DNA of 64,000 nt, from contig JADJWM010000018.1 in NCBI GenBank assembly GCA_016716365.1, forward strand, positions 682,001 to 746,000. The letters run 5' to 3'. Origin of the DNA: Chloracidobacterium sp. (GTDB taxonomy: Bacteria; Acidobacteriota; Blastocatellia; Pyrinomonadales; Pyrinomonadaceae). This document shows positions 17,268 to 26,641 of this stretch, piece by piece. The first letter of the stretch is position 1. Each line of letters begins with the position of its first letter. The notes below the pieces were generated by a model, which saw nothing but the letters and a program-made list of their open reading frames with translations, ran no database searches and was not told where the DNA came from. A program made the position numbers and the translations under genes.

Positions 17268-18362
17268 TTGCGAAAGTACATCAAGTTCATCCTGCTTTTT
17301 CTGTTCGCGGTTTTTCTGCTCTGGTTCTTCGGCCGCGATCTCGACTGGGCACTCGTATCCCAAAGCCTCCGAAAGGCTAATCCCTATCTTCTTGCACTTT
17401 CGGTCCTCGTCATCTGTCTCGGCTACCTGTTACGAGCGGTCCGCTGGAAGGTGCTGCTCCAGCCGATCACTGAAACGAGCCTCAAGGAGCTGTTCGCCAC
17501 GACTACGGTCGGTTTTGCGGCGATCTTCCTGGTCGGCCGTGCGGGAGAACTGGTCCGGCCGATGTGGCTTCCCATGCGCGACCGCCGCGTGAGGCCGTCC
17601 GCGGCGCTGGTGACGCTCGGGCTTGAACGGATCCTGGACCTGGCGGCGATAGTGTGTTTCTTTGCGGTAAACCTGCTCGTTTTTACACCGCCGGCCGGCC
17701 GCGAGGGCGAATTCGGGTACATAACGATCGCGGGTGTCTCAATGCTGGCGATAGTGGCCCTTGGGTTCGTCTTTTTATTCATTTATCGGCGAAACTCTCC
17801 GAGGATGATCGGCTGGATGGAACGGGCGATAAGCCGCCGTTTCGTTCCGGCCAAGGTCCAGCGCATCGTGATCAGCATTATGCGCCAGTTGGAGGCGGCG
17901 CTTGCCGTGCTGAGCAACTGGCGGGAAGGGCTTCTTCTAGCGTTCTGGACATTTACGCTTTGGCTTGCCATCGCGATCCCCACGTGGCTGGTGCTGCTTG
18001 CATTCGGGCTGCCGATGACCTTCAGCGACTCGCTCTTCATTATGGGTTTCGCCGTGGTCAGTTCGGTTGTCCCGACGCCCGGCGGGGCCGCGGGGGCATT
18101 CCATACGGCGACGGCGGCCAGCTTGATCTTCCTGAATCCGGCGATCCGAACGGAAGACGCGGCGGCCGTGTCGATCGCGATGCATCTGGTCTATTTCGCC
18201 CCGGCGATAGTCTTCGGCTTATACTATTTCGCCCACGGTGATATAAGTATTGAGAGGTTTCGGGTCCTTTTGTCGAGCGACCACGCTGTCGAAGAGATGG
18301 AATCGGAGGCTCCGGGCTTCGGGCCCGCAGAGGCGGATAATGCGGCTTCCGGTGGAGCGTAA
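17268..18362 (+). CDS. Flippase-like membrane protein (UPF0104/LPG synthase TM family)
   Basis: The product of about 364 residues is an integral membrane protein with seven to eight membrane segments. It carries the family landmarks GRAGELVRPMWL and PTPGGAAGAFHTATA, known from AglD/MprF-type transmembrane domains and UPF0104. The soluble lysyl-transfer domain of MprF is absent. Family members are thought to move lipids or polyprenyl-linked sugars across the membrane, but the substrate here is unknown. Start choice is uncertain: TTG at 17256 or at 17268; the second has GG-rich sequence at a better distance. nrdR follows on the same strand. Confidence 0.8.
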   Translation: MRKYIKFILLFLFAVFLLWFFGRDLDWALVSQSLRKANPYLLALSVLVICLGYLLRAVRWKVLLQPITETSLKELFATTTVGFAAIFLVGRAGELVRPMWLPMRDRRVRPSAALVTLGLERILDLAAIVCFFAVNLLVFTPPAGREGEFGYITIAGVSMLAIVALGFVFLFIYRRNSPRMIGWMERAISRRFVPAKVQRIVISIMRQLEAALAVLSNWREGLLLAFWTFTLWLAIAIPTWLVLLAFGLPMTFSDSLFIMGFAVVSSVVPTPGGAAGAFHTATAASLIFLNPAIRTEDAAAVSIAMHLVYFAPAIVFGLYYFAHGDISIERFRVLLSSDHAVEEMESEAPGFGPAEADNAASGGA

Positions 18363-18412
18363 CGGTAGATCCGTGGCCGACATTTTCGCCGCCAACCAGC
18401 CAGAATCGAATT

Positions 18413-18907
18413 ATGCGTTGCCCCTACTGCTCTCATATCGAGGACAAGGTCGTTGACTCGCGTGAGTCGAAGGACGGAAGTTCGATCCGCAGACGCCGCG
18501 AGTGTCTCGGCTGCGCCCGCCGGTTTACCTCCTACGAAAGGATCGACGAGATCCCGTTCATGGTTGTGAAAAAGGACGGCAGACGCGAAATGTTCGACCG
18601 GGGCAAGATCCTTTCGGGTCTCTTTCGGGCGAGCGAAAAGCGGCCGATCTCGGTAAATCAGCTGGAAGGGATAGCGGACGAGGCCGAAAAGAACGTTCAG
18701 GATTCGTTGGACCGCGAGATGTCGACTTCCGAGATCGGAAAAATGATCATGCGGCGGTTGAAGGCCCTGGACAAGGTCGCCTACGTACGATTTGCTTCGG
18801 TCTATCTCGAATTCGAGGACGTTTCGGCCTTCATGGCCGAGCTGAAAGACCTCGTCCGTTCAAGAGAACGAACAACGGCGAAAAAAGTGAAAAAGAGCAA
18901 GAAATAG
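18413..18907 (+). CDS. nrdR: Transcriptional repressor NrdR
   Basis: NrdR represses ribonucleotide reductase genes in response to the ATP/dATP ratio. The 164 residues show the N-terminal zinc ribbon (CPYCSH then CLGCARRFTSYE) and the ATP-cone (VVKKDGRREMFDRGKILSGL) with the usual end (VAYVRFASVYLEFEDVSAF). A Lys-rich tail follows. No ribonucleotide reductase gene is in the window. The gene ends 22 bases before the corrected end of the convergent pgsA. Confidence 0.96.
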   Translation: MRCPYCSHIEDKVVDSRESKDGSSIRRRRECLGCARRFTSYERIDEIPFMVVKKDGRREMFDRGKILSGLFRASEKRPISVNQLEGIADEAEKNVQDSLDREMSTSEIGKMIMRRLKALDKVAYVRFASVYLEFEDVSAFMAELKDLVRSRERTTAKKVKKSKK

Positions 18908-18929
18908 CTGGATGGGCCGCCTGTCCGAA

Positions 18930-19620
18930 TCACTCGGCCGGGCTTTCCTCGGGCCTCTTCGATCGGGCGAAAAACGTGAAATACTGATACATCGACCAGA
19001 CCGCAGTTATCACCGCGACCCATAAGCGCTCCACGCCCTACAAGATAGCCGAATACACGCCAGTCGTTGGTGGTCGTAGAAAGACTGGCCAGGTTCGAAA
19101 AGGCTGTCTGTACTTCCTGTACCTCCCAGAAGCGAAAGGCCGGATACTCCATCCCGAAATTCGATACCGGCGGGTCACCCGCAGCCGCGGCGATAAGAAG
19201 CGAGACGACCGCGACGCATTGGGCCCACATCTTGATCTTGCCGAGCCCCATCGCCTGGATCACGACGCCTTCGGCCGCCGCTACTGCCCGCATCCCGGTG
19301 ACGATGAACTCGCGTCCGAGTATTACGACAACCGCCCATGACGGAGCGAGGTGCTTTTCAACAAGTACGATCAAAGCGGCGGAAATAAGCAGTTTGTCGG
19401 CGATGGGGTCAAGGAATTTGCCGAGCGTCGAAACCTGGTTGCGGCGGCGCGCAAGATGGCCGTCGAGGATGTCAGTGAACGATGCGATAAGGAAGATTAT
19501 GATAGCCAGAACATAACCGCTCATCCCGAGCCAGCGTTCGGAGACCGGCGTGAGGAGGACGACGACAAGCAGCGGGACTATCAGGATCCTTGCAAGTGTT
19601 AGGTAATTCGGCAGGTTCAC
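18930..19620 (-). CDS. pgsA: CDP-diacylglycerol-glycerol-3-phosphate 3-phosphatidyltransferase, frameshifted as sequenced
   Basis: PgsA makes phosphatidylglycerophosphate in the inner membrane. Starting from GTG at 19620, the CDP-alcohol phosphotransferase motif is complete (DGHLARRR, then GKFLDPIADK). After about residue 194 the annotated frame turns into polar nonsense and would run 105 bases into the opposite nrdR gene. Removing one base in the CCC run at 19036-19038 restores a typical membrane tail, VERLWVAVITAVWSM, and a stop at 18930, just clear of nrdR. The corrected product is about 229 residues. I read this as a sequencing indel rather than a decayed gene, because PgsA is essential in most bacteria and the rest is intact. 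Confidence 0.88.
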
Positions 19621-19695
19621 GGCTAAACTCTTCGGTCAAAGCCTGAGTTTATTGCCTGCGAGGACAAAGTTCAAGCTATTTCGCAGGCCATGAAA

Positions 19696-19728
19696 AAAGG
19701 CGGTCACCCGAATAGGGCGGCCGCCTTT
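19696..19728 (-). terminator. Rho-independent terminator of the DUF1800-DUF1501 operon
   Basis: On the minus strand AAAGGCGG (19728-19721) pairs with CCGCCTTT (19703-19696), followed at once by further T residues, six in all. It lies about 60 bases past the DUF1501 stop. Confidence 0.85.
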
Positions 19729-19789
19729 CCACCACCGCAAGACGCGGCGGATCGATCGAAGAGAAGCGAAGCTGCTGCAGTTCAGGCCG

Positions 19790-21268
19790 TTATGTCATGA
19801 ACCCTAGATCAGTCGTTGGGAAATTCGGAAGATTCGGAAACACCGAAGCCATATCCGCCTCGGCGAGACCGAACCACCGTGCAAGAGTCGCGGCGTACTG
19901 CTCGACCGAGGTTGTCGGGATCCATCGTCCGCGGGCGTTCGAACCGTTGTCCGCGTCATCCTGCCCCGCAAGGACGAGCTGCGGGTAAGGCGTGCCGTTG
20001 GTTGCGGTGTTCATTCCGTAAAAATTGCCGCCGGCGACCGCCCCGCCGAGGACGAACATGTGATTCCCCCACGCATGGTCTGAACCGACGCTCGCCGTCC
20101 CGGCTCCGGCCGGGTTCATCGTTCGGCTGAAATCCGAAAGCGTGAAGAGTGTCACGTCGTTGATCGCTCCCTGGGTTGAGATCTCATCGTAAAACGACCG
20201 TACCGCCTGGCCTAACTGGCCGAGCAAGTTGGCCTGATTGTTGATCTGATTGGTGTGGGTGTCGAAGCCGCCGATCTGGCAATAAAATATCTGGCGATTG
20301 ACGTTCAACTCGGTCCTCCGCTTGATAAGGCGGGCAACCTGCCTTAGCTGGCGGCCGATGCTCGTGTTCGGAAACGTAACGGTCGTGTCGCCCGGGGACT
20401 GGAGTGCGGCATTCGCTTGCATGGCCAGTTCCGTAACGTGGCTGGCCGCCGCCACAAAGTTCGATTGCAGATCGATATCCCGTAGATCATTGAATGCGGT
20501 GAGCCGGGCGGGCCCGCCGTTCGAAGAGTTCGTGAATCCGCTCGGGTTCAGGACGTTCGCGAGCGAGGTGTTCGAGTCATTGATCGCCATCGGCAGCGTC
20601 GCCTGGCCCGAAGTGAAGAGCTGGGAGCCGGCGATCGATGTGACCATCGGGATCAGCCCGTTCGGGTTGCTGCTCGCCGTCAGCTTATCAGACACCCGGC
20701 CGCCCCAGCCGGTAAATGCCTGAGTATTCGAGATGCTTGTCTGATACTGAGCGACCTGATCCGAATGCGAGTAGAGTTGATAGGGCTTCGGATGCGACGA
20801 CTGCGTCATCTGGGCCTTGGTGGTTGGCCGCACAAGGGTTCCGACATTCGTAACGATGGCGAGCCGCTGCTGCGCCCAGAGCTCATGAATGCCGTTGTTC
20901 GTCGTGCCCGGGCCGAGGCTCGGATGCAGCCCGTAGGTCAGGTTGCCCATCCGCGGTACCGAGATCGGGAGGAGCGAGCCCTGCGCGATCGCGAGATTTG
21001 AGCGAAGGTTGGCATAGGCCGTGTAGTTGCTGAGCGTTGCATCGTTGTGGTTAGGGACGACCATGTTGTTGCCGTCCGTACCTCCCGACATAAACACCAG
21101 AACAAGGGCCTTATAATTCTCGCCGCCCTGCGGGGAATTCCCGCCTTTCCCGGTCTTCTGGGCAAGCGCGCTCATCAGGCCGAAGTGCTGCATTTGGGTC
21201 GCCAGGGTGACCATTCCCAGGGCACATCCGCCCGACTTTCTCAAAAATTCACGTCTTGATTCATTCAT
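19790..21268 (-). CDS. DUF1501 protein with Tat-type signal
   Basis: The ATG at 21268 is favoured because GAGGTG lies six bases upstream; that sequence overlaps the end of the DUF1800 gene, so translation is coupled. The 492-residue protein opens with a twin-arginine motif, SRREFLRKSGG, and a hydrophobic stretch. The body matches DUF1501, an alkaline phosphatase-like fold of the sulfatase superfamily, with LVFVFMSGGTDGNN-like metal-site region (VLVFMSGGTDGNNMVVP) and DHAWGNHMFVLGGAV. The biochemical function of the family is not established. It is almost always encoded next to a DUF1800 gene, as here. Confidence 0.9.
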   Translation of the reverse strand: MNESRREFLRKSGGCALGMVTLATQMQHFGLMSALAQKTGKGGNSPQGGENYKALVLVFMSGGTDGNNMVVPNHNDATLSNYTAYANLRSNLAIAQGSLLPISVPRMGNLTYGLHPSLGPGTTNNGIHELWAQQRLAIVTNVGTLVRPTTKAQMTQSSHPKPYQLYSHSDQVAQYQTSISNTQAFTGWGGRVSDKLTASSNPNGLIPMVTSIAGSQLFTSGQATLPMAINDSNTSLANVLNPSGFTNSSNGGPARLTAFNDLRDIDLQSNFVAAASHVTELAMQANAALQSPGDTTVTFPNTSIGRQLRQVARLIKRRTELNVNRQIFYCQIGGFDTHTNQINNQANLLGQLGQAVRSFYDEISTQGAINDVTLFTLSDFSRTMNPAGAGTASVGSDHAWGNHMFVLGGAVAGGNFYGMNTATNGTPYPQLVLAGQDDADNGSNARGRWIPTTSVEQYAATLARWFGLAEADMASVFPNLPNFPTTDLGFMT

Positions 21269-21273
21269 GGATA

Positions 21274-23547
21274 TCACCTCTGGATCTGGAACTGGGAAGA
21301 TGTTGCGACCAAATAAACAGCCTGTTGGGCCCGCTGGAGCGTACTCGTCGTGGGAAGACTGGTGACCGCAGTCAGTATCGTATTCCTCATTTCCGTCGAC
21401 ATCGAGCCGTGGAGCATTTTGTAGTTCAAGGCGTCTAGAAGCAGCCCGCCGGTCAAGTCTTCGGCCGCAAGAGCCTGCATGTCGCCGTACTGGAAGGCCG
21501 TGCCCACAGGCACGTTCGTGCCGCTGGCATTTATTCGGTTGTAGACCATCGTGTTCGCGAAATTGGCGCGGGCGATGGCGGTACCGGTGGTCATCAAGGC
21601 GAATTCCGGGCCCAAAAGGGTCGTGCCCGGGATCACATAATCCGGCGAATAGTAATTGAAGACGGTAGGCGCATAGAAGGCCGTCTGGGCCATCGTCGTC
21701 ATCAAATTGTTCGTCGGCGAGTAGAAGACACCGTCGCTCGGGCCGGTCCCCGCGGCGTTTGTTACGTTGAAGGTCCGTGCGACATTCGTCATCAGCTGGA
21801 CCGGTTCGCGAAGCTTTCCGAAATTCGGGTCGGTCTTGACGTCTCCACGAGCTTCCGGATCGATAAGGATCGCCCTGATCACCGATTTCAGGTCGCCCCG
21901 GACCCCGGCTCCGTTGTCGTTGAAAACGGCCGTGACCCGTCCGACATAAGCAGGCGTCGGATCGCTTGTCACGAGATGCTGGATCAGGATCTTGCTGACG
22001 AAGGGCCCGACATTCGGATGGTAGAAAATATTGTCGAGCGTCTGCTCAAGCGAGTTGGTCGCGTAGGTATTGATACTCGCGATCGAATCGTCGCACGTGC
22101 CGGTGCAGGCCGCGATATTGGTCGTGGTCGAGCCCGGATAGGCGAGCAGAGTTTTCGCCGTCAGATCGTGCTGGTTCGCTCCCGGCGTGGTCCGTCCGGC
22201 GTTGATTATGATGGGATCGATGTAATTGACAACGCCCGGAGCCGAATTCGGACACCCGTTGTTGCAGAAATTCCAGCCGGTCAGGACCTTTGTGAAGTTG
22301 TTCACGCCTTCCTGGTCATAGGTCGGGATAGGCTGCCCGTTGCCGTCCAACTGGAGCGTTCCGTCCTGATTCAGCATGAACAGCCCGATGGTGAAAAGCT
22401 GCTTCAATTCGCGGGCGTAGTTCTCGTTCGGGTTGGTTCGCGTGCTGCGGACCATGTCGAGATAATTGCCCATGCCGGGATTAAGGGTCATCTCCTTCAT
22501 GAGCGTCCGGTAATTACCGAATGCGTTGTTCGAGAGAACTTTGTACCACTCGATCATGTGCCTCGACTGCTGGGTGTCGACGCCCGAGATGACCCAGATC
22601 TGGCCAAGTGCCCAGGCGACCCGATGCCGCAGCTGAGCGTCACCATAATAGGCTTCGCGGAAGAACCATGCCTGCAGGGGATACATCGTGTACGTATCCC
22701 GGAAGCAAGTAACAGGAACATCCGGTACGGTCTGGTTATTGTCGCAATCCGCAGGGGCGGTCGACGGTTTCAGAGGGATGTCCGGAAAGGCGTTCGTTGC
22801 AGACGGATACGGGGCTTCGAACTGCTCCGCAAGCCAGGTGCGTATCCCGATCCGGCGGATGCGCTGGTCGAGGGGTTCCGTCGCGCCGAAGCTCGCCTGC
22901 TGAAGGAACCGCATACGGTCGCCGGACCATCGGTATCCGGCATACGCCGGCTCATCAAGGCCTTTCGACTTAGCCGGCAGGCCGTTGTTCAGTGAATAGG
23001 TGAAAAGCCTGGAGTACGGTACCTGATCGTCCTTGATCGGTCCGCCGGTAACGCCGTATCCGATCCTAGAACGGTCGCTTGTCATTCCCCTCCAGGAGAC
23101 CCTCAACAAGAGGTCCCCGGCGGCCGGGGCGTCCCAGTATCCGATCTCATCACGAAGCTGGAATACGAGGGCGTAGGTCGGCGAAGGTGACTTGATCCGG
23201 TAAAGATCGACGACCGGAAACCTGTATTTGCGGCCCCGGGAATCCTCGGCGTAAACGCGGAAGGCATTGGCCCCCTCGCCGTCCATCAACGAGATGCCGG
23301 TCACAAAAACGGCAATTCTTGCCCCCGGCGCGAAAGCATCACGTGAAGGCGAGACTATTTCGGCCCTAGCCCCGGTGTCGGCGGGTACCGCTAAAACACG
23401 CTTGGAATTTTTGGCCCGTACGAGAATCGGCGTTGGGGAGTTCGGATCGGGGTCGTCCAACTGGCCGGCCGCCGTAAGTGAAAGGAAGCAAACCACGAGC
23501 AAGGCTAAGTAGATTCGCAGCGTCTGCCGCGGTCCCACGCTCAACAT
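21274..23547 (-). CDS. Secreted DUF1800 protein
   Basis: The start is the ATG at 23547, with GGAGGAA just upstream; the open frame runs further but carries no signal peptide there. The 757 residues begin with a hydrophobic signal (IYLALLVVCFLSLTAAG), then an immunoglobulin-like segment, then the DUF1800 core with RFLQQASFGAT, NENYARELKQLFTIGL and FVSKILIQHLV. The family is of unknown function and its gene partner is DUF1501, which follows with a six-base gap. Together they probably form one exported complex. Confidence 0.9.
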   Translation of the reverse strand: MLSVGPRQTLRIYLALLVVCFLSLTAAGQLDDPDPNSPTPILVRAKNSKRVLAVPADTGARAEIVSPSRDAFAPGARIAVFVTGISLMDGEGANAFRVYAEDSRGRKYRFPVVDLYRIKSPSPTYALVFQLRDEIGYWDAPAAGDLLLRVSWRGMTSDRSRIGYGVTGGPIKDDQVPYSRLFTYSLNNGLPAKSKGLDEPAYAGYRWSGDRMRFLQQASFGATEPLDQRIRRIGIRTWLAEQFEAPYPSATNAFPDIPLKPSTAPADCDNNQTVPDVPVTCFRDTYTMYPLQAWFFREAYYGDAQLRHRVAWALGQIWVISGVDTQQSRHMIEWYKVLSNNAFGNYRTLMKEMTLNPGMGNYLDMVRSTRTNPNENYARELKQLFTIGLFMLNQDGTLQLDGNGQPIPTYDQEGVNNFTKVLTGWNFCNNGCPNSAPGVVNYIDPIIINAGRTTPGANQHDLTAKTLLAYPGSTTTNIAACTGTCDDSIASINTYATNSLEQTLDNIFYHPNVGPFVSKILIQHLVTSDPTPAYVGRVTAVFNDNGAGVRGDLKSVIRAILIDPEARGDVKTDPNFGKLREPVQLMTNVARTFNVTNAAGTGPSDGVFYSPTNNLMTTMAQTAFYAPTVFNYYSPDYVIPGTTLLGPEFALMTTGTAIARANFANTMVYNRINASGTNVPVGTAFQYGDMQALAAEDLTGGLLLDALNYKMLHGSMSTEMRNTILTAVTSLPTTSTLQRAQQAVYLVATSSQFQIQR

Positions 23548-23784
23548 ACCTATTCCTCCATCCAGACCCGAACGAACTGAAAACGATCGTCCGGCACTCG
23601 AACACTCGATGTTGTTAACGCGCATCCCGATCCGGGTGCCGTACAAAAATGTTTAACCATATTGCCGGAACGAAGAGAAGAACATACAGCATGCTATTTC
23701 CGGCATATAAATTGTCTAAAAGTCGACTTACCTGAAGTTAGACGAAAAATGGGGGTTCCTGGCCTAAAAAACTTGGATTTGTCA

Positions 23785-24735
23785 ATGGAATATTCTAGAC
23801 CTAATATCAAAAAAATGTCCAATGAATTTTCGATTCCAACTTCTGAAAAATTTTCTTTTCGACATTCGGTTTGCGGACACGGCTGGTACGATCTTCCGCC
23901 GTTCGATCTCGACCCTTCGAGACAAAGGCTGTCGTATGTTTTTGCAAGCCGTTCGGGAGGCCGGAAGTTGTGGATCGAACTTAGACACGAGGACGAATCT
24001 CTAATAGTCAAAACCTCGCGAAAAAAGGACGGGTCGGAAGCGGTCTGGGTCGCCAGGCACCTTCTTAGGATGGACGAGGAACTCGACGAATTTTATGCGG
24101 CGGTGAGGGACGACGAACGGCTCGGCTGGGTGGAAGAACGATCGGCCGGACGTTTGCTGCGCTCGGCGACGGTCTTTGAGGATGCCGTCAAGACGATCTG
24201 CACCACGAACTGCACCTGGAGCCTGACCCGGTTGATGACCGCAAATCTTGTAGATGCTTTCGGCGAGCCGGCCGAAAACGGCCGGAAGGCCTTTCCGACG
24301 GCCGAGTCCCTGGCGGGCACGACCGAAGAGTATTTGCGCACCAATATAAAGACCGGCTATCGATCGCCCTACATAATCGAGTTCAGCGAGTTGGCAGCGT
24401 CGGGAAAACTCGATCCCGAATCCTGGCTGGGCTCCGCTCTGCCGACCGAGGAATTGAGAAAGGAGATCCTTTCGGTGAAGGGAATCGGTCCCTACGCGGC
24501 CGAGAACCTGCTGAAGCTTTTGGGGCGTTACGAAGGGATGGCCCTTGATTCGTGGCTTCGCAGCGGCTTTTACAAACACTACAACCGCGAAAAGCCGTGT
24601 CCCGACAAGAAGATCGAAAAGCACTACCGTCGGTTTGGGAAGTGGAAGGGGCTTGCTATCTGGTGCGACATGACCAGGTCCTGGTTCGAGGAGGGCGATG
24701 CGGGGAATTCGGCAGAAGCGCAGGAGCCCGCATAA
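23785..24735 (+). CDS. HhH-GPD DNA glycosylase (3-methyladenine glycosylase II-like)
   Basis: This base-excision repair enzyme removes alkylated bases. The start is uncertain: ATG at 23785 or 23815, neither with a clear Shine-Dalgarno sequence. From 23785 it has 316 residues. The N-terminal part resembles the AlkA/OGG substrate domain (FRHSVCGHGWYDLPPF), and the C-terminal part carries the helix-hairpin-helix and catalytic region: VKGIGPYAAENLLKLLGRY followed by LDSWLRSGFY, where the Asp is the catalytic residue. TICTTNCTWS matches the conserved helix before it. The region around the start is AT-rich relative to the gene body. Confidence 0.85.
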   Translation: MEYSRPNIKKMSNEFSIPTSEKFSFRHSVCGHGWYDLPPFDLDPSRQRLSYVFASRSGGRKLWIELRHEDESLIVKTSRKKDGSEAVWVARHLLRMDEELDEFYAAVRDDERLGWVEERSAGRLLRSATVFEDAVKTICTTNCTWSLTRLMTANLVDAFGEPAENGRKAFPTAESLAGTTEEYLRTNIKTGYRSPYIIEFSELAASGKLDPESWLGSALPTEELRKEILSVKGIGPYAAENLLKLLGRYEGMALDSWLRSGFYKHYNREKPCPDKKIEKHYRRFGKWKGLAIWCDMTRSWFEEGDAGNSAEAQEPA

Positions 24736-24808
24736 TTTCCGGCCGCACGGTTGACTAAGGTAGTAATATGTTAGTCACACCCGTTCAACAGGAGAATTCG
24801 CATCCGAA

Positions 24809-26479
24809 ATGATCGAGCAAGGAAAGATCCTGCAGCAGCGATACCGTATCGAGAGCAAGATAGGCCAGGGCGGTATGGGAGCGGTCTATGTTGCCACGGA
24901 CCGTCGGTTTGGTACTGCGGTTGCGATCAAGGAAACGCTTTGTCCGGACGAGAATTATCACAAGGCGATCGAGCGCGAGGCTCGATTGCTGAACAGCCTG
25001 AAACACCCGGCCCTTCCGCGAGTCACCGATCATTTCACTGAAGACAACGTCCAGTACCTTGTGATGGAATACGTCCCCGGTGAGGACCTCGGCGCGATGC
25101 TTGAGCGTTCGGGAGGGCCGTTCTCTCTGAAGTATGTGCTGAATTGGGCAGATCAGCTTCTGGATGCGCTCTCGTATTTGCACAGCCAGGAGGTACCGGT
25201 CATCCATCGAGACATAAAACCCCAGAATCTGAAACTTACGCCGCAGGGGCAGGTGGTGCTGCTTGATTTCGGGCTGGCTAAAGGTAATCCGACCGACGCG
25301 TCTCACAACACGACAGCCAAGAGCCTATTCGGCTACTCGCGGAATTACGCGGCACTCGAGCAGATACAGGGAACCGGGACCGATCCGCGAAGTGATATCT
25401 ATTCACTTGCGGCCACACTTCATCATCTTTCGACGGGCCAGCCGCCGGTCGACGCTCTGACAAGAGCTATGCGTGTGGTCGGTCGCCGGCCTGATCCGCT
25501 GGTCCCCGCTCACCTGATCCGGGGTGATATCCCGTCAGGCTTTTCTGCGGTCCTGAACACCGCGATGGAGCTTGACGGTGAGGCTCGTCCACGATCGGCC
25601 GCCGAATTTAGAGGAATGCTCCGCCGGTACGAAGAGTTTCCGTTTCAGGCACCGGCAGCGATGGCCGCTGCATCACAGTCGGCCGTTTCCTACGTCACCG
25701 ACGGGAATGCGGATTTCGAAACGCACGTCAGAATGGGGACCTCACTTCCACAGTCGAGCATTCCGACCGAGGTAATGCCCGCTAATCCCTCCGGGGCGAT
25801 AGCTGTTCCCGTCGGGTTGTTTGCGACGTCGGAAGCTGGAGATGCCGAAACGAAAGTTAGCGCAGCGTCGACAACCGTGACGCCGCCGAGACGTAAGTTT
25901 GCCGCAGCGGCGGTTCTTGCGGCGATCATGTTATTGGTGTTCGCTGCCTCGGCGGGAGCCCTTTACTACGGGCCGTCGGCACTTTTTGGCGGCGGCAATT
26001 CGGCCGACGGCCAAGGCGGACAGGCCGCGCCCGGCTCCGAGCCGGCATCGCAAGGAGCCAACGGCCGTGTCGAATCTCGCGATCCCGCATCGGCCTCGCA
26101 GATCCCGGTAGACCGGCCCGCCCAACCCGGCGAATCCATCCCATCAAACCCGCCCGCCGAGCCGGAACCGGAGCCGCCGGCGATCGATCCCGGTCCGGCC
26201 GATCCGGGCCCGAAAACACCCGGCCCCACGCGTGCAGAGAAACCGCGTTCGGCACCGAAAGAAAATCCTCAGGGCCGTCGGGTTGACTCCGTTGAGATCG
26301 ACCGCTTACCCGGCGGCGTTAGAGGCGTTAAGGTCACGCGTGAACGCCCGAAAAAGCCTGCTTCGGGTGATAAGGATGACGGCAGCGGTTTCAGGTTCAC
26401 TAAGATCCCCGGAATATTTAAGTCTGTCCCATCGAAAATGCGGATCGTACCGCCGAAAAAGAAAAAGACGAAACAATAA
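24809..26479 (+). CDS. Membrane-anchored Ser/Thr protein kinase (first of two paralogues)
   Basis: The 556 residues have an N-terminal Hanks-type kinase domain with all key parts: the Gly loop GQGGMGAVYVATD, the lysine in VAIKETL, the catalytic loop VIHRDIKPQNLKL and DFGLAKGN. One membrane segment (about residues 365-390) divides it from a Pro/Gln-rich outer region, PEPEPPAIDPGPADPG, and a basic end. No PASTA or other sensor domain follows. The activation segment lacks the usual APE; YAALEQIQGTGTDPRSDIYS stands there. A paralogue follows 160 bases downstream. The substrate is unknown. Confidence 0.93.
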   Translation: MIEQGKILQQRYRIESKIGQGGMGAVYVATDRRFGTAVAIKETLCPDENYHKAIEREARLLNSLKHPALPRVTDHFTEDNVQYLVMEYVPGEDLGAMLERSGGPFSLKYVLNWADQLLDALSYLHSQEVPVIHRDIKPQNLKLTPQGQVVLLDFGLAKGNPTDASHNTTAKSLFGYSRNYAALEQIQGTGTDPRSDIYSLAATLHHLSTGQPPVDALTRAMRVVGRRPDPLVPAHLIRGDIPSGFSAVLNTAMELDGEARPRSAAEFRGMLRRYEEFPFQAPAAMAAASQSAVSYVTDGNADFETHVRMGTSLPQSSIPTEVMPANPSGAIAVPVGLFATSEAGDAETKVSAASTTVTPPRRKFAAAAVLAAIMLLVFAASAGALYYGPSALFGGGNSADGQGGQAAPGSEPASQGANGRVESRDPASASQIPVDRPAQPGESIPSNPPAEPEPEPPAIDPGPADPGPKTPGPTRAEKPRSAPKENPQGRRVDSVEIDRLPGGVRGVKVTRERPKKPASGDKDDGSGFRFTKIPGIFKSVPSKMRIVPPKKKKTKQ

Positions 26480-26641
26480 GGCTTCGGCCGTCCGCTTTTT
26501 TTTCATCCATCCTTCAGGAAGCCGCGATCACAGTTAATGGAATTCGTCTTCTTTGCGGACATCCTTGATGGCGATGATTGACCGAACTTTTTCGGTTTGT
26601 AGTAAACTATCCTTCAGCTTGACTCGTCATAGTCCTTTGCC

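Noticed and set aside
21976..22995. Plus-strand frame of 339 codons opposite DUF1800
   Set aside because: It mirrors a conserved coding region; the Arg/Val/Gly-rich composition is typical of antisense reading in GC-rich genes.
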